Shown here piece after piece: positions 34,538 to 43,640 of a stretch of 64,000 bases of DNA. This DNA is from Streptomyces ambofaciens ATCC 23877. Lineage in GTDB: Bacteria > Actinomycetota > Actinomycetes > Streptomycetales > Streptomycetaceae. The notes beneath the pieces are model-generated. The model was not told the origin of the DNA, made no database searches, and saw only the letters and a list, made by a program, of their open reading frames with translations. The position numbers and the translations under genes were made by a program. How positions within the stretch are numbered: the stretch's first letter is position 1; each line of letters starts with the position of its first letter. Location of the stretch: assembly GCF_001267885.1 (NCBI RefSeq), contig NZ_CP012382.1, positions 1,785,001 to 1,849,000 on the forward strand, in the 5' to 3' direction.

Positions 34538-35926
34538 CTAGAACTGGAGGGACTTGGTCTGGAGGTACTCGGCCAGGCCGTGCGAGCCCAGCTCGCGGCC
34601 CACGCCGGACTGCTTGTAGCCGCCGAAGGGCGCCAGCGGGTTGAACCGCCCGCCGTTGATGTCGACCTGGCCGGTGTCCATGCGGCGGGCGAAGGCGACC
34701 GCCTCGGCCTCGTCCCCGGCCCAGACGGCGCCGGCGAGGCCGTACACCGTGCCGTTGGCGATCCGCAGGGCGTCGTCCTCGTCCTCGTAGCGGAGGATGG
34801 TCAGGACGGGGCCGAAGATCTCCTCCTGGGCGACGGTCATCTCCTCGGTCACGTCGGCGAAGACCGTCGGGCTGACGAAGTACCCCTGCTCGCGCGGGGC
34901 TTCGGGGCCGCCCGCGACGAGGCGCGCGCCCTCGGCGACACCCTTGTCGATGTACCCGCGCACCCGCTCCTGCTGCTTGGCGTTGACGACCGGGCCGATC
35001 CGGTCGCCGTACTTCGCGGCGGCCTCGGCGGCCAGCTCCACGGCCTCGTCGTACTGGTCGCGGTGGACCAGCATCCGGGTCCAGGCGCTGCACGTCTGGC
35101 CGGAGTTGGACATGACGTTGGCGACGCCCACGTTGACGGCCTTGGCCAGGTCGGCGCTCGGCAGGATGACGTTGGCGGACTTGCCGCCGAGTTCGAGGGC
35201 GACCTTCTTGACGGCGGCGCCGGCGAGGGCGCCGATCCGCCGGCCCACGGCCGTGGAGCCGGTGAAGGAGACCAGGTCGACACCCGGGTGCTCGGCGAGG
35301 GCCTGCCCGGCGACCGGACCGAGGCCGGTGACCAGGTTGAAGACGCCCGCCGGTACGCCGGCCTCGTGCACGGCCTCCGCGAAGAGCTGGGCGGTCAGGG
35401 GGGTGTCCTCGGCGGGCTTCAGCACGACGGTGCAGCCGGCCGCGAGCGCCGGGGCGACCTTGGCGACGATCTGGTGCAGGGGGTAGTTCCAGGGGGTGAT
35501 GGCGCCGACCACGCCGATCGGTTCGTGGTGGACGACGGAGTTGCCGACCTTCTCCTCGAAGGCGTACGTGGCCGCCAGCTCGGCGTAGGAGCCCGCGACG
35601 GCGATCGGCGCGCCGGCGTGCACGGCCTGCGAGAACTTCAGCGGGGAGCCGAGCTCGGCGGTGACCGTCTCCGCGATCTCGTCCTTGCGGGCGACCAGCA
35701 CGTCCCGCAGGGCGGCCAGGCGCGCGGCCCGCTCGGCGGGCGGGGTCGCGGCCCAGCCCGGCAGGGCGGCACGGGCGGCCCGTACGGCGGTGTCGACGTC
35801 CAGGGCGTTGCCGGCCGGGACCTTGCCGATCACCTGCTCGTCGGCCGGGTTCACGACGTCGATCGTCTCCCGTCCGTCTGCGGGCCGCCAGGCTCCGTCG
35901 ATGTACATGCCGTCATGTGCCTTCAT
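34538..35926 (-). CDS. Aldehyde dehydrogenase, NAD(P)-dependent
   Basis: A 462-residue ALDH. Conserved motifs are [19 protein letters not shown] (PWN), [28 protein letters not shown], the general-base motif [20 protein letters not shown] (ELGGK), the catalytic Cys in [14 protein letters not shown], and [14 protein letters not shown]. It oxidises an aldehyde to the acid. It is the first gene of the ALDH-ADH pair. Inverted repeat AAACTA-N7-TAGTTT lies 37 bp upstream of the ATG and matches the operator near the TetR gene at 30849. Confidence 0.93.
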   Translation of the reverse strand: MKAHDGMYIDGAWRPADGRETIDVVNPADEQVIGKVPAGNALDVDTAVRAARAALPGWAATPPAERAARLAALRDVLVARKDEIAETVTAELGSPLKFSQAVHAGAPIAVAGSYAELAATYAFEEKVGNSVVHHEPIGVVGAITPWNYPLHQIVAKVAPALAAGCTVVLKPAEDTPLTAQLFAEAVHEAGVPAGVFNLVTGLGPVAGQALAEHPGVDLVSFTGSTAVGRRIGALAGAAVKKVALELGGKSANVILPSADLAKAVNVGVANVMSNSGQTCSAWTRMLVHRDQYDEAVELAAEAAAKYGDRIGPVVNAKQQERVRGYIDKGVAEGARLVAGGPEAPREQGYFVSPTVFADVTEEMTVAQEEIFGPVLTILRYEDEDDALRIANGTVYGLAGAVWAGDEAEAVAFARRMDTGQVDINGGRFNPLAPFGGYKQSGVGRELGSHGLAEYLQTKSLQF

Positions 35927-35963
35927 CGCGTTCCTTCCGGGCGGGCCTCGTCGTCCGGCCCCA

Positions 35964-35980
35964 AACTAGCGCCGATAGTT
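35964..35980. promoter_or_regulatory. Candidate TetR operator upstream of the ALDH-ADH operon
   Basis: AACTAGCGCCGATAGTT; on the minus strand AACTATCGGCGCTAGTT. It matches AACTAGCAGTGCTAATT, the minus-strand form of the site at 30805-30821, at 13 of 17 positions. Its outer arms AAACTA/TAGTTT are perfect. Confidence 0.6.
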
Positions 35981-35997
35981 TTACGGCACCAGGGGCG

Positions 35998-36011
35998 GCC
36001 ACCATGGTGGC
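35998..36011. repeat. 14-bp perfect palindrome
   Basis: GCCACCATGGTGGC, in the 123-bp space between the ABC ATPase stop codon and the ALDH start. It may be a short terminator stem or an operator. Confidence 0.4.
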
Positions 36012-36049
36012 GCGGGTCACCCTCCCGGAAGGGCCGCTTCTCGCGAGGC

Positions 36050-37387
36050 TCACTCCTCCAGGTCCGGCAGCCGGGCGGGGGCGGGACAGATCCGTTCGCC
36101 GTGCTGGTCGAAGACGAACAGGTGCGCGAGGTCGACGAGGAGGGGGACCTGCATGCCGTGGCGCAGGTCGATGTCGGGGGTGGTCCGGACGATCAGGTCG
36201 CCGGGCAGGCGCCCGTCGGGCGGGGCCACCGCGGGGCCGGGCTCCTCCGGTTCGTCCATGACCACCACCGGTCCGGCGCGCAGGGCGTCCGCCCGCTCCT
36301 TCAGCCGGTGCAGGACCGTGCCGTCGCGGCGGCGGCGCCGGGCCGGCCGGGTGAGGGGGCGCGGCGCCTCCAGATCGGGCACGACGGCCGGCCGCGAGCC
36401 GGTGTCGAAGTGCACGAGGACCTCGTGCCCCTGGAACTCGACGTGTTCCACCAGGCCGGTGAGCAGCACCTCGCCGGGGCGGGCGGCGGAGGGCTTCGCG
36501 ATCCTCACGGCCTCCGAGCGCAGACCGACGATGACCTCGCGGCCCTGCTGGACGCGGAGCAACTGGTGGTCCAGGGAGAGCGGTTCCGGCAGGCGCAGGA
36601 ACTGCTTGCCCAGGCTGATGGTCATCGCGCCGTCCAGCGGGGCGCGCACGACGCCGCGCAGCAGGTTGATGCGCGGGGTGCCGATGAAGGCGGCGACGAA
36701 GACGTTGCGCGGGAGCGCGTACACCGCGCGCGGGCTGTCCACCTGCTGGAGCACGCCTCCGCGCAGGACGGCGACGCGGTCGCCGAGGGACATGGCCTCC
36801 GACTGGTCGTGGGTGACGTAGAGGGTGGTGACGCCCAGTTCCCGGGTCAGTTTGGTGATCTCGGCGCGCAGGTGGTTGCGGAGCTTGGCGTCGAGGTTGG
36901 ACAGCGGCTCGTCCATCAGGAAGGCGGTGGGGTGGCGGGCGATGGCCCGGCCCATGGCGACGCGCTGGCGTTCGCCGCCGGAGAGCTGGGCGGGGAAGCG
37001 GTCGAGGAGGTCCTCGATGCCCAGCATGCGGGCGGTGGCGTCCACGCGGGGTCCGTGGTCGGCCTGCGGGGCCTCGACCCGCAGCGGGAAGCCGATGTTC
37101 CCGCGGGTCGTCATGTTGGGGTAGAGGGCGAAGTTCTGGAAGACCATCGCCATGCTCCGCGCGGAGGGCAGCAGGTCGTTGGCGTACTCGCCGTCCAGCA
37201 GCAGTTCGCCGTGGCTGATCTCCTCCAGGCCGGCGATCATGCGCAGCACGGTGGACTTGCCGCAGCCGGAGGGGCCGAGCAGGACGAGGAACTCGCCGGG
37301 CGCGATGTCCAGCGACAGCCGGTCCACCACGCGGACGCCTCGCGCGTAGGTCTTGCTCACGTCGTGCAGGGAGATGGCGCGTGTCAT
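36050..37387 (-). CDS. ABC transporter ATPase of the MalK/UgpC/MsiK sugar type, orphan
   Basis: A 445-residue ATPase. Walker A is LLGPSGCGKSTVLRMIAG (residues about 36-53), the Q-loop MVFQNFALYPNM, the signature LSGGERQRVAMGRAIARHP, Walker B AFLMDEPLSNLD and the H-loop TLYVTHDQSEAM. The C-terminal TOBE/MalK regulatory domain follows from about residue 240. It is longer than usual (about 370) because of an Arg-rich insert, ARRRRRDGTVLHRLKERADA, and a Pro-rich stretch. No permease or binding protein is encoded nearby, so it probably energises sugar importers elsewhere, as MsiK does. The ATG at 37387 gives the family N-terminus. Confidence 0.88.
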   Translation of the reverse strand: MTRAISLHDVSKTYARGVRVVDRLSLDIAPGEFLVLLGPSGCGKSTVLRMIAGLEEISHGELLLDGEYANDLLPSARSMAMVFQNFALYPNMTTRGNIGFPLRVEAPQADHGPRVDATARMLGIEDLLDRFPAQLSGGERQRVAMGRAIARHPTAFLMDEPLSNLDAKLRNHLRAEITKLTRELGVTTLYVTHDQSEAMSLGDRVAVLRGGVLQQVDSPRAVYALPRNVFVAAFIGTPRINLLRGVVRAPLDGAMTISLGKQFLRLPEPLSLDHQLLRVQQGREVIVGLRSEAVRIAKPSAARPGEVLLTGLVEHVEFQGHEVLVHFDTGSRPAVVPDLEAPRPLTRPARRRRRDGTVLHRLKERADALRAGPVVVMDEPEEPGPAVAPPDGRLPGDLIVRTTPDIDLRHGMQVPLLVDLAHLFVFDQHGERICPAPARLPDLEE

Positions 37388-37571
37388 GGCAGGTGCCCCC
37401 GGGGACTCACTGAGCGCTGGTGCTCCGCGGTCGGACGCCCTCGTGCGGGTCGTACGGGGCGTGTGAGTCACGGAAGTTAACGGAATGTGCGCGGGCGGGG
37501 GAAGACACCGGACCCAAACTCGGTGCCGGCGTCCATCTGCTGAGAAAGCGGACGGCCGAATTCAGCCACCG

Positions 37572-37751
37572 GGCCGCCACGGCAGGGCGTGCGGGGGCCC
37601 GGGGCGGTGCGGGCGGGGCGCCTCCGCTCCGTCAGTGGGCCGTGCGGCGCGGTGAGCGGCGCCCGGGCCGCCCACCGAGGGGCGTGCGGCGGCCCGGGCG
37701 GTGGGCGGGCGCACCCGAGCCGTCAGCGGGCCGTGCGGCGCGGTGAGCGGC
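37572..37751 (-). repeat. Imperfect 86-89-bp tandem duplication of the MFS gene 3' end
   Basis: Copy 37666-37751 contains the last MFS codons and its TGA (37723-37725). Copy 37572-37660 repeats it downstream. The core CCGTCAG(C/T)GGGCCGTGCGG is almost unchanged (37629 and 37720). The 37388-37722 gap otherwise shows no gene. Confidence 0.75.
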
Positions 37752-38961
37752 GGCTGCGGGGCGCGGCCTCCCCCGCGGGCGACGCGTCCCCCGGCCGGCC
37801 GGACGGGGAGCGCAGGGCGATGCCCGAGGACAGGAGCAGCAGGGCCCCGAGCATCACGAACGGCGCCGCCACACCCGCGGCACCGGCGATCAGACCGGCC
37901 GCGGCGGGTGCGGCGACCTGGCCGAGGCGGTTGCCGGTCAGCCGCAGGGCGAGGGCGGTGGAGCGGGCTCCCTCGGGGGCCGCCTGCACGACCGTGGTCA
38001 TGGACAGCGGCTGGCCGACGCCGAGGCAGAACCCCAGCACGACCAGCATCAGCGCGAGCCCCCACACCGGCACGGGCAGCGCGACACCGGCGCACAGCAG
38101 GGCGGCCAGCAGACAGGTGACCGTGAGCAGGGCGGTGCGGCCGAGCAGCCGCAGCAGGGGCGTCAGCACCAGCCGGCAGGCGATCGTGGCCGCCGCGCGC
38201 AGGCTGAGCAGGACGCCGATCAGGGCCGGGGAGATGCCCCGGTGCTCGCCGACCACCGGCAGGTAGGCGGTGAGGATGTCCGTCGCGGAGAGCACGGACA
38301 GGCTGATCAGGATGCCCGCGGGCACGCCCCGGGCCCGCAGGATGCTCCCCACGGGCACGCGCGCGCCCTGGTCCGGACGGGACCCGGCGGCCGTGCGGTG
38401 CTCTATGCGCCACAGCGAGGTGAAGGCGACCGCCGCACCCGCGCCGGCCACCACCAGGGCCAGGGCGCTGCTGCCGGCCATGTCGTGGCCGCCGATCAGC
38501 GCGCCCGCCGCGACGGGGCCGATCAGCTGCCCGAGCGAGGCGCCGATCGTGAAGTGGCCGAAGTTGCGGTCCTGTTCGTGCGGCGCGGACTGGCGGGCGA
38601 CCAGCGACTGGGCGCCGATGACGAAGCAGAGGTGGCCGAGGCCCATGACGCCGCTCCACAGGGCCATCGCCCACAGCGAGCCCGCGACGCCGCTCAGCGC
38701 GCAGCCGCCGGCGATGAGCACCACGCCGACGGGCAGCAGCGGCGCGCAGCGGCCGTGGTCGGTGCGGCGGCCGAGCGGGACGGCGGCGAACAGCGGCAGC
38801 AGCGCGTAGACACCGGCGATGACGCCGATCGCCCGCTCGTCCGCGCCCAGTGCGAGGGCCCGGTAGGAGACGGCGGGCCGGGCCATCGACACGGCCCCCT
38901 GCGCGAAGCCGAAGGCGATGACGAGGCGGAGCAGCCAGCCGCGGTTCCCACCGGGCGCCAT
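37723..38961 (-). CDS. MFS transporter
   Basis: A 412-residue permease with 12 predicted helices. The N-terminal half starts LLRLVIAFGFAQGAVSMARP and contains the loop 2-3 motif AVPLGRRTDHGR (GxxxDxxGR-like). The second half includes LIGVLLSLRAAATIACRLVL and LVVLGFCLGVGQPLSMTTVV. It resembles drug- or metabolite-efflux MFS proteins. GGAAGGA precedes the ATG at 38961. The C-terminus is basic (PRSRRSPRRTAR), and its coding tail is duplicated just downstream. Confidence 0.87.
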   Translation of the reverse strand: MAPGGNRGWLLRLVIAFGFAQGAVSMARPAVSYRALALGADERAIGVIAGVYALLPLFAAVPLGRRTDHGRCAPLLPVGVVLIAGGCALSGVAGSLWAMALWSGVMGLGHLCFVIGAQSLVARQSAPHEQDRNFGHFTIGASLGQLIGPVAAGALIGGHDMAGSSALALVVAGAGAAVAFTSLWRIEHRTAAGSRPDQGARVPVGSILRARGVPAGILISLSVLSATDILTAYLPVVGEHRGISPALIGVLLSLRAAATIACRLVLTPLLRLLGRTALLTVTCLLAALLCAGVALPVPVWGLALMLVVLGFCLGVGQPLSMTTVVQAAPEGARSTALALRLTGNRLGQVAAPAAAGLIAGAAGVAAPFVMLGALLLLSSGIALRSPSGRPGDASPAGEAAPRSRRSPRRTAR

Positions 38962-38996
38962 GATCGTGTCCTTCCCGGACTGCCGTGTCCCCACAA

Positions 38997-39026
38997 CCGG
39001 CCCCGGGGCGAGTCCCCGGGAGCCGG
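38997..39026 (-). terminator. Hairpin between the CitMHS and MFS genes
   Basis: Arms CCGGCCCCGGGG and CCCCGGGAGCCGG, with a one-base bulge and loop CGAGT. It lies just past the CitMHS stop codon. Confidence 0.6.
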
Positions 39027-39034
39027 CCCGATGA

Positions 39035-40486
39035 TCAGATGATGCCGAACAGGATGCCCGCCGCGAGAATGACCAGGCTCGTCAGGACCGCCCACTTCAC
39101 CACGAACCGCGTGTGGTCGCCGAACTCGACCTTGGCCATGCCGACCAGGACGTACACGGCCGGGACGAGCGGGCTGGACATGTGCAGCGGCTGGCCGACG
39201 ATCGAGGCGCGGGCGATCTCCAGGGTCGACACCCCGTGCGCCTGGCCGGCCTCGGCGAGCACGGGCAGGACACCGAAGTAGAAGCCGTCGTTCGACATGA
39301 AGTAGGTGAGCGGCAGGCTCAGCAGACCGGTGACCAGGCCCATGTGCGGGCCCATGCCCTCGGGGATGGTGTCCACCAGCCAGTTGGCCATGTGGTCGAC
39401 CATGCCGGTGCCGGTGAGGACGCCGGTGAAGACGGCGGCGGCGAAGACCATGCCGGAGACGTTGAGGACGTTGTCGGCGTGGGCCGCGATCCGGGCCTTC
39501 TGGTCGGGGATGTGCGGGAAGTTGACGGTGAGCGCGAGCGCGGCGCCGAGCAGGAAGAGCACCGGGATCGGCAGCAGCTCCATGATCATGGCGCTGAGCA
39601 GCGCGACCGTGAGCAGCGCGTTGAACCAGTAGAGCTTGGGACGCAGGGTGGCCCGGTTCGGGTCGAGGCCCTGGAAGTCGTCGTCGGAGGCGTCGCCCTC
39701 CGCGGCGGGGTCACGCGAGTCCCCGGCGCCCGCGGACGCCTTCTCCGCACCGGCACCGGCCCCGGCACCCGTGCTCGAAGCCGCGCTCGCACCCGTACGG
39801 CCCCCCGCCCCGGCGCCGACCAGCACCGTCTCGCTCTCCGGCTCCCGCACCAGCGCCTCGTCCAGCGTCAGCGTGCCCACGCGCCGGCGCTCGCGCAGGC
39901 CGAGCACGTACGCGAGGACGACGACCGCGAGCAGACCGACGGCCAGGGCCGGGATCATCGGGACGAAGATGTCGGTGGCGTCGACCTTCAGCGCGGTGGC
40001 GGCGCGGGCGGTGGGCCCGCCCCAGGGCAGCGTGTTCATCACACCGTTGGCCATGGCCGCGACACCGGTCATCACGACCAGGCTCATCTTCAGGCGCTTG
40101 TACAGCGGGTACATCGCCGAGACCGTGATCATGAAGGTGGTGGAGCCGTCGCCGTCCAGCGAGACGATCGCGGCGAGCAGGGCCGTGCCGACGACGATCC
40201 GCATCGGGTCGGCCTTGCAGAACTTCAGGATGGCCCGGACGATCGGGTCGAAGAGTCCGACGTCGATCATCACCCCGAAGTAGACGATCGCGAACATGAG
40301 CATCGCCGCGGTGGGGGCGAGGCTGGACACGCCGTCGATGACGTAGTCACCGAGGTGGGCGCCCTTGCCGACGAACACGCAGAACAGCGCGGGGATCAGC
40401 ACGAGCGCCGCGATCGGCGACATCTTCTTCATCATGATCAGGACCAGGAAGGTCGCGATCATGGCGAAGCCGAGGATGGTCAGCAT
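39035..40486 (-). CDS. CitMHS-family citrate-metal:H+ symporter
   Basis: A 483-residue membrane protein with about 12 helices. The N-terminus MLTILGFAMIATFLVLIMMK and the segments VSLDGDGSTTFMITVSAMYP, NTLPWGGPTARAATALK and SNDGFYFGVLPVLAEAGQAH are the CitMHS fingerprints. Members import citrate complexed with Mg2+ or Ca2+. The central cytoplasmic loop (about residues 225-275) is expanded with Gly-Ala and acidic runs. A 9-bp inverted repeat with a 39-nt spacer lies directly before the start codon. Confidence 0.92.
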   Translation of the reverse strand: MLTILGFAMIATFLVLIMMKKMSPIAALVLIPALFCVFVGKGAHLGDYVIDGVSSLAPTAAMLMFAIVYFGVMIDVGLFDPIVRAILKFCKADPMRIVVGTALLAAIVSLDGDGSTTFMITVSAMYPLYKRLKMSLVVMTGVAAMANGVMNTLPWGGPTARAATALKVDATDIFVPMIPALAVGLLAVVVLAYVLGLRERRRVGTLTLDEALVREPESETVLVGAGAGGRTGASAASSTGAGAGAGAEKASAGAGDSRDPAAEGDASDDDFQGLDPNRATLRPKLYWFNALLTVALLSAMIMELLPIPVLFLLGAALALTVNFPHIPDQKARIAAHADNVLNVSGMVFAAAVFTGVLTGTGMVDHMANWLVDTIPEGMGPHMGLVTGLLSLPLTYFMSNDGFYFGVLPVLAEAGQAHGVSTLEIARASIVGQPLHMSSPLVPAVYVLVGMAKVEFGDHTRFVVKWAVLTSLVILAAGILFGII

Positions 40487-40494
40487 GAATGAGT

Positions 40495-40551
40495 ACCTAA
40501 CGTTCGCCCTTGAACATCCCACCGGGGCAGGCGGTGCGAGCGACGTTAGGT
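40495..40551 (-). promoter_or_regulatory. Long-spaced inverted repeat in the CitMHS leader
   Basis: ACCTAACGT (40495-40503) and ACGTTAGGT (40543-40551) are perfect 9-bp arms 39 nt apart, starting 9 bp from the CitMHS ATG. This could be two operator half-sites (for example for a response regulator, as citrate genes often have) or a large mRNA stem. Confidence 0.5.
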
Positions 40552-40621
40552 GCCGTGTACGCGCGTTAACAAGACGTTGACACGCGAGCAATAAGCGCAA
40601 AACTCCAGGTCACAGCTTTGC

Positions 40622-42853
40622 TCAGATCACCGGGCCGACCTCGACGGGTACACAGTTGAGGACCGCGTTGCCCGAGAGCGGGTCGAGCACGCTGCCGTCG
40701 AGGAGCTGGTTGACGTTGACGCCGGGATCGGTGGCGGCATGGGTCAGACGGGTGCCCGGCCGGTCGTGCCCCCAGCCGTGCGGGAGGCTGACCACGCCCG
40801 GCCGGACCGCGTCGGTGACCTCGGCGGGAGCGGTCACCTCCCCGCCGGCGCCCTTCACGCGCACGTCCTCCCCGGTGCGCACGCCGAGCCGTGCGGCGTC
40901 GTCGGGGTGGAGGTGCAGCGTGCAGCGGTTGGAGCCGCCGGTGAGGGCCGGGACGTTGTGCATCCAGCTGTTGTTGGACCGCAGGTGGCGGCGGCCGACG
41001 AGGACGAGCCCGTCGGGGCGCTCGGCCAGGGCCCGCCGCAGCCGCGGCAGGTCGTCGGCGATCGGCCCCGGCAGCAACTCCACCCTGCCGCTGCGGGTCT
41101 TCAGCGGCTGCGGCAGCCGCGGGCGCAGCGGCCCGAGGTCGATGCCGTGCGGGTGGTCGAGCAGCCGCCGGAGGGACAGCCCGTCCGGGCGTACGCCGAA
41201 GCCGTCGCCGTAGGGGCCCAGGCGCAACATCATGTCCAGCCGTCGTTCGGGGCCGTTCTCGCCGGTGAGCCGTGCGGTCAGTTCGCCGGGGTCGCGTCCG
41301 TGCACGGGTGAGTGCGGGTCGCGGACGGACCGGCCGAGGGTCTGCTCGATCACCATCGCGTCGACGGCGGCCGGGTCGGTCCCGTGCATGCCGGTGGCGG
41401 CCAGGGTCAGCCGGGCCAGGATCTCGGTCTCGGCCAGGCGTCCGGGCTCCAGCGGGACGGCGGGCCGGGTGTAGCGGACCTGGTTGCGTACGGCGAGGGT
41501 GTTGAAGGCGAAGTCGTGGTGCGGGCTCTGGGCCGGCGGGGGCGGCGGCAGGACGACGTGGGCGTGGCGCGAGGTCTCGTTCAGGTAGGGGTCGACGCTG
41601 ACCATGAAGTCGAGTGAGCCCAGCGCCTTGTCGAGCCGGTCGCCGTCCGGTGCCGACAGGACGGGGTTGGCGGCGACGGTGATCAGGGCGCGGACCGGCT
41701 CGCCCTCGTCGGTGGCGGTGTCGATCTCCTCGGCGAGGGCGGACAGCGGCAGCTCGCCCTTGGCCTCCGGATGCCCGCTCACCCGGGAGCGCCAGCGCCC
41801 GAGCGCGAAGCCCCGGCCCGGCCCGGCGGGGCGGGGCGTCCGGTCGGTGGCCGCCTGCGGGAAGAGGGCACCGCCGGGCCGGTCCAGGTTGCCGGTGAGG
41901 ACGTTGAGGACGTCCACGAGCCAGCTGGCGAGGGTGCCGTGCGGGACGGTGCAGCTGCCGATGCGGCCGTAGACGGCGGCGGTGGGGGCCGCGGCGAGTT
42001 CACGGGCGAGGGCGCGCGTCACGCCGGCGTCCACGTCACAGGCCGCGGCGACGGCCTCCGGCGTGAAGTCCCGCACCGAGGCGGCGAGTTCGTCCAGGCC
42101 CTCGACGTGCGGGGCGAGCTCGCCGAGTGCCACCAGGCCCTCTTCGAACAGCACGTGGGCCATCGCGGCGAGCAGCAGCGCGTCGGTGCCGGGGCGGATC
42201 GCCACGTGCCGGTCGGCGAGCTTCGCGGTGCGGGTGCGGCGCGGGTCGATGACGGTGAGGGTGCCGCCGCGGGCCCTGAGCGCCTTGAGGCGGCCGGGGA
42301 AGTCGGGCGCGGTGCACAGACTGCCGTTGGACTCCAGCGGGTTGGCCCCGATGAGCAGGAGGTGGTCGGTGCGGTCCAGGTCGGGCACCGGGATGGCGTT
42401 GGCGTCGCCGAAGAGCAGCCCGCTGGAGACGTGCTTGGGCATCTGGTCGACCGTGGAGGCGGTGAAGAGGCTGCGGGTGCCGAGGGCGCCGAGCAGAACG
42501 GGCGGGTAGAGGGCACCGGCCACGGTGTGCACGTTGGGGTTGCCGAGGACGACGCCGACGGAGTGCGAGCCGTGTCGTTCGACGACGGACCGGACACCGG
42601 CGGCGACCGCGTCGAAGGCCTCCTCCCAGGTGGCCTCGCGCAACGCGCCGTCCCTGCGCACCAGGGGCGCGCGCAGCCGGTCGGGATCGGAGTCGACGGC
42701 GCCGAAGGACGCGCCCTTGGGGCAGATGAACCCGCGGCTGAAGACGTCGTCGCGGTCGCCCCGGGCGGCGGTGACCGTGGTGCCCTCGATGGTGAGGGCC
42801 AGGCCGCAGGTGGCCTCGCACAGGGGGCAGATACGCAGGGCGGTGCGGGACAC
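40622..42853 (-). CDS. Molybdopterin oxidoreductase (FdhA/nitrate reductase-like)
   Basis: A 743-residue bis-MGD enzyme. The N-terminal [4Fe-4S] ligands are in RICPLCEATCG with the last Cys in FICPKGASFG. The MGD-binding region includes HLLLIGANPLESNG and GTLTVIDPRRTRTAKLAD. The C-terminal cap domain begins near VKTRSGRVELLPG-like sequence and contains SWMHNVPALTGG and RTGEDVRVKG. The position of the catalytic Cys/Sec was not identified with certainty. The start is the GTG at 42853 with GGAGG before it. Single-subunit oxidoreductases of this type are common in streptomycetes, and their substrates are unknown. A TetR-type palindrome lies 47 bp upstream. Confidence 0.88.
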   Translation of the reverse strand: MSRTALRICPLCEATCGLALTIEGTTVTAARGDRDDVFSRGFICPKGASFGAVDSDPDRLRAPLVRRDGALREATWEEAFDAVAAGVRSVVERHGSHSVGVVLGNPNVHTVAGALYPPVLLGALGTRSLFTASTVDQMPKHVSSGLLFGDANAIPVPDLDRTDHLLLIGANPLESNGSLCTAPDFPGRLKALRARGGTLTVIDPRRTRTAKLADRHVAIRPGTDALLLAAMAHVLFEEGLVALGELAPHVEGLDELAASVRDFTPEAVAAACDVDAGVTRALARELAAAPTAAVYGRIGSCTVPHGTLASWLVDVLNVLTGNLDRPGGALFPQAATDRTPRPAGPGRGFALGRWRSRVSGHPEAKGELPLSALAEEIDTATDEGEPVRALITVAANPVLSAPDGDRLDKALGSLDFMVSVDPYLNETSRHAHVVLPPPPPAQSPHHDFAFNTLAVRNQVRYTRPAVPLEPGRLAETEILARLTLAATGMHGTDPAAVDAMVIEQTLGRSVRDPHSPVHGRDPGELTARLTGENGPERRLDMMLRLGPYGDGFGVRPDGLSLRRLLDHPHGIDLGPLRPRLPQPLKTRSGRVELLPGPIADDLPRLRRALAERPDGLVLVGRRHLRSNNSWMHNVPALTGGSNRCTLHLHPDDAARLGVRTGEDVRVKGAGGEVTAPAEVTDAVRPGVVSLPHGWGHDRPGTRLTHAATDPGVNVNQLLDGSVLDPLSGNAVLNCVPVEVGPVI

Positions 42854-42899
42854 GGGTCCTCCCAGGGGGCGGCGGCAGCGGCGCTTCCTCGCGGTGAGC

Positions 42900-42917
42900 A
42901 TACCGACCGGTAGGCAT
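42900..42917. promoter_or_regulatory. Candidate TetR operator upstream of the oxidoreductase
   Basis: ATACCGACCGGTAGGCAT, a near-palindrome. It is 16 of 18 identical to the site at 15808-15825 and related to 45983-46000. It lies between the oxidoreductase start and the TetR stop codon, in promoter position for the oxidoreductase. Confidence 0.55.
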
Positions 42918-42957
42918 GTTGGGGAGCCCCGCGTGGAGGCCGTGCGGCACCGGCCCG

Positions 42958-43575
42958 TCACTCCAGTACGCGCCCCAGGTACGCCCGCAGCAGTTCCCGG
43001 GCCTCCTCGATGATCTTCTCGTCCCCGTCCGGCGCGACCCGGAAGGCGAGCTGGACCAGGGAGTCGGCGGTCTCCACGGCGACGAGGAAGACGCGGCGCA
43101 GATCGTCGTCGGGGCGGCGGCCGAGGTAGCCGGAGAGCAGCTCGGTGAGCCGGTCGGCGACCCGGTGGTTGGGGACGGCGTGGCGGCCGCCGACCGGGAC
43201 CTGGTTGCCGAAGTCGATCAGGGAGAAGCCGGGCGCGGTGCGCTTCATCGCCAGGTACTCGTCGAGCACCGCGTCCAGCGCCCCGCGCCAGCCGCCGTCG
43301 CCGGTCTCGGTCAGCCGTTCGGTGACGCGCTCCGCGTAGCGCTCGAGGTTGCGCTGGGCGAGCGCGTCCACCATCTGCCGCTTGTTGCCGAAGAAGCGGT
43401 ACACCGAGCCGATGGGGACGTCCGCGCGCAGGGCGACGGCCCGGGTGCTCAGGGCGTCGTAGCCGACCTCGTCGAGGAGGTCGGCGCAGGCGTCGAGGAT
43501 CCGGGTCAGCCGTTCGGCGCTGCGCCGCTGCACGGGGGCCCGGCGGAGCGAGGTCGCGTGGGACACGGGTCTCAT
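42958..43575 (-). CDS. TetR-family regulator
   Basis: A 205-residue repressor. The HTH is ADLLDEVGYDALSTRAVALR followed by ADVPIGSVYRFFGNKRQMVD. The C-terminal domain includes APGFSLIDFGNQVPVGGRHA and ends LLRAYLGRVLE. It is upstream of, and codirectional with, the molybdopterin oxidoreductase, with a palindrome in the 104-bp gap. It is therefore a plausible local regulator. Its own 5' side runs into a 44-bp tandem array. Confidence 0.86.
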   Translation of the reverse strand: MRPVSHATSLRRAPVQRRSAERLTRILDACADLLDEVGYDALSTRAVALRADVPIGSVYRFFGNKRQMVDALAQRNLERYAERVTERLTETGDGGWRGALDAVLDEYLAMKRTAPGFSLIDFGNQVPVGGRHAVPNHRVADRLTELLSGYLGRRPDDDLRRVFLVAVETADSLVQLAFRVAPDGDEKIIEEARELLRAYLGRVLE

Positions 43576-43640
43576 GATGCCCTTCCGCCGGGGTCCGGTG
43601 AACTGTGACCTTCAGTACGGTGCGGGCCGACGCCTCCGTT

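Noticed and set aside
33824..37480. 1218-residue plus-strand frame across ADH, ALDH and the ABC ATPase
   Set aside because: It spans three well-supported minus-strand genes and their gaps, and its residues are low-complexity. It is not a gene.
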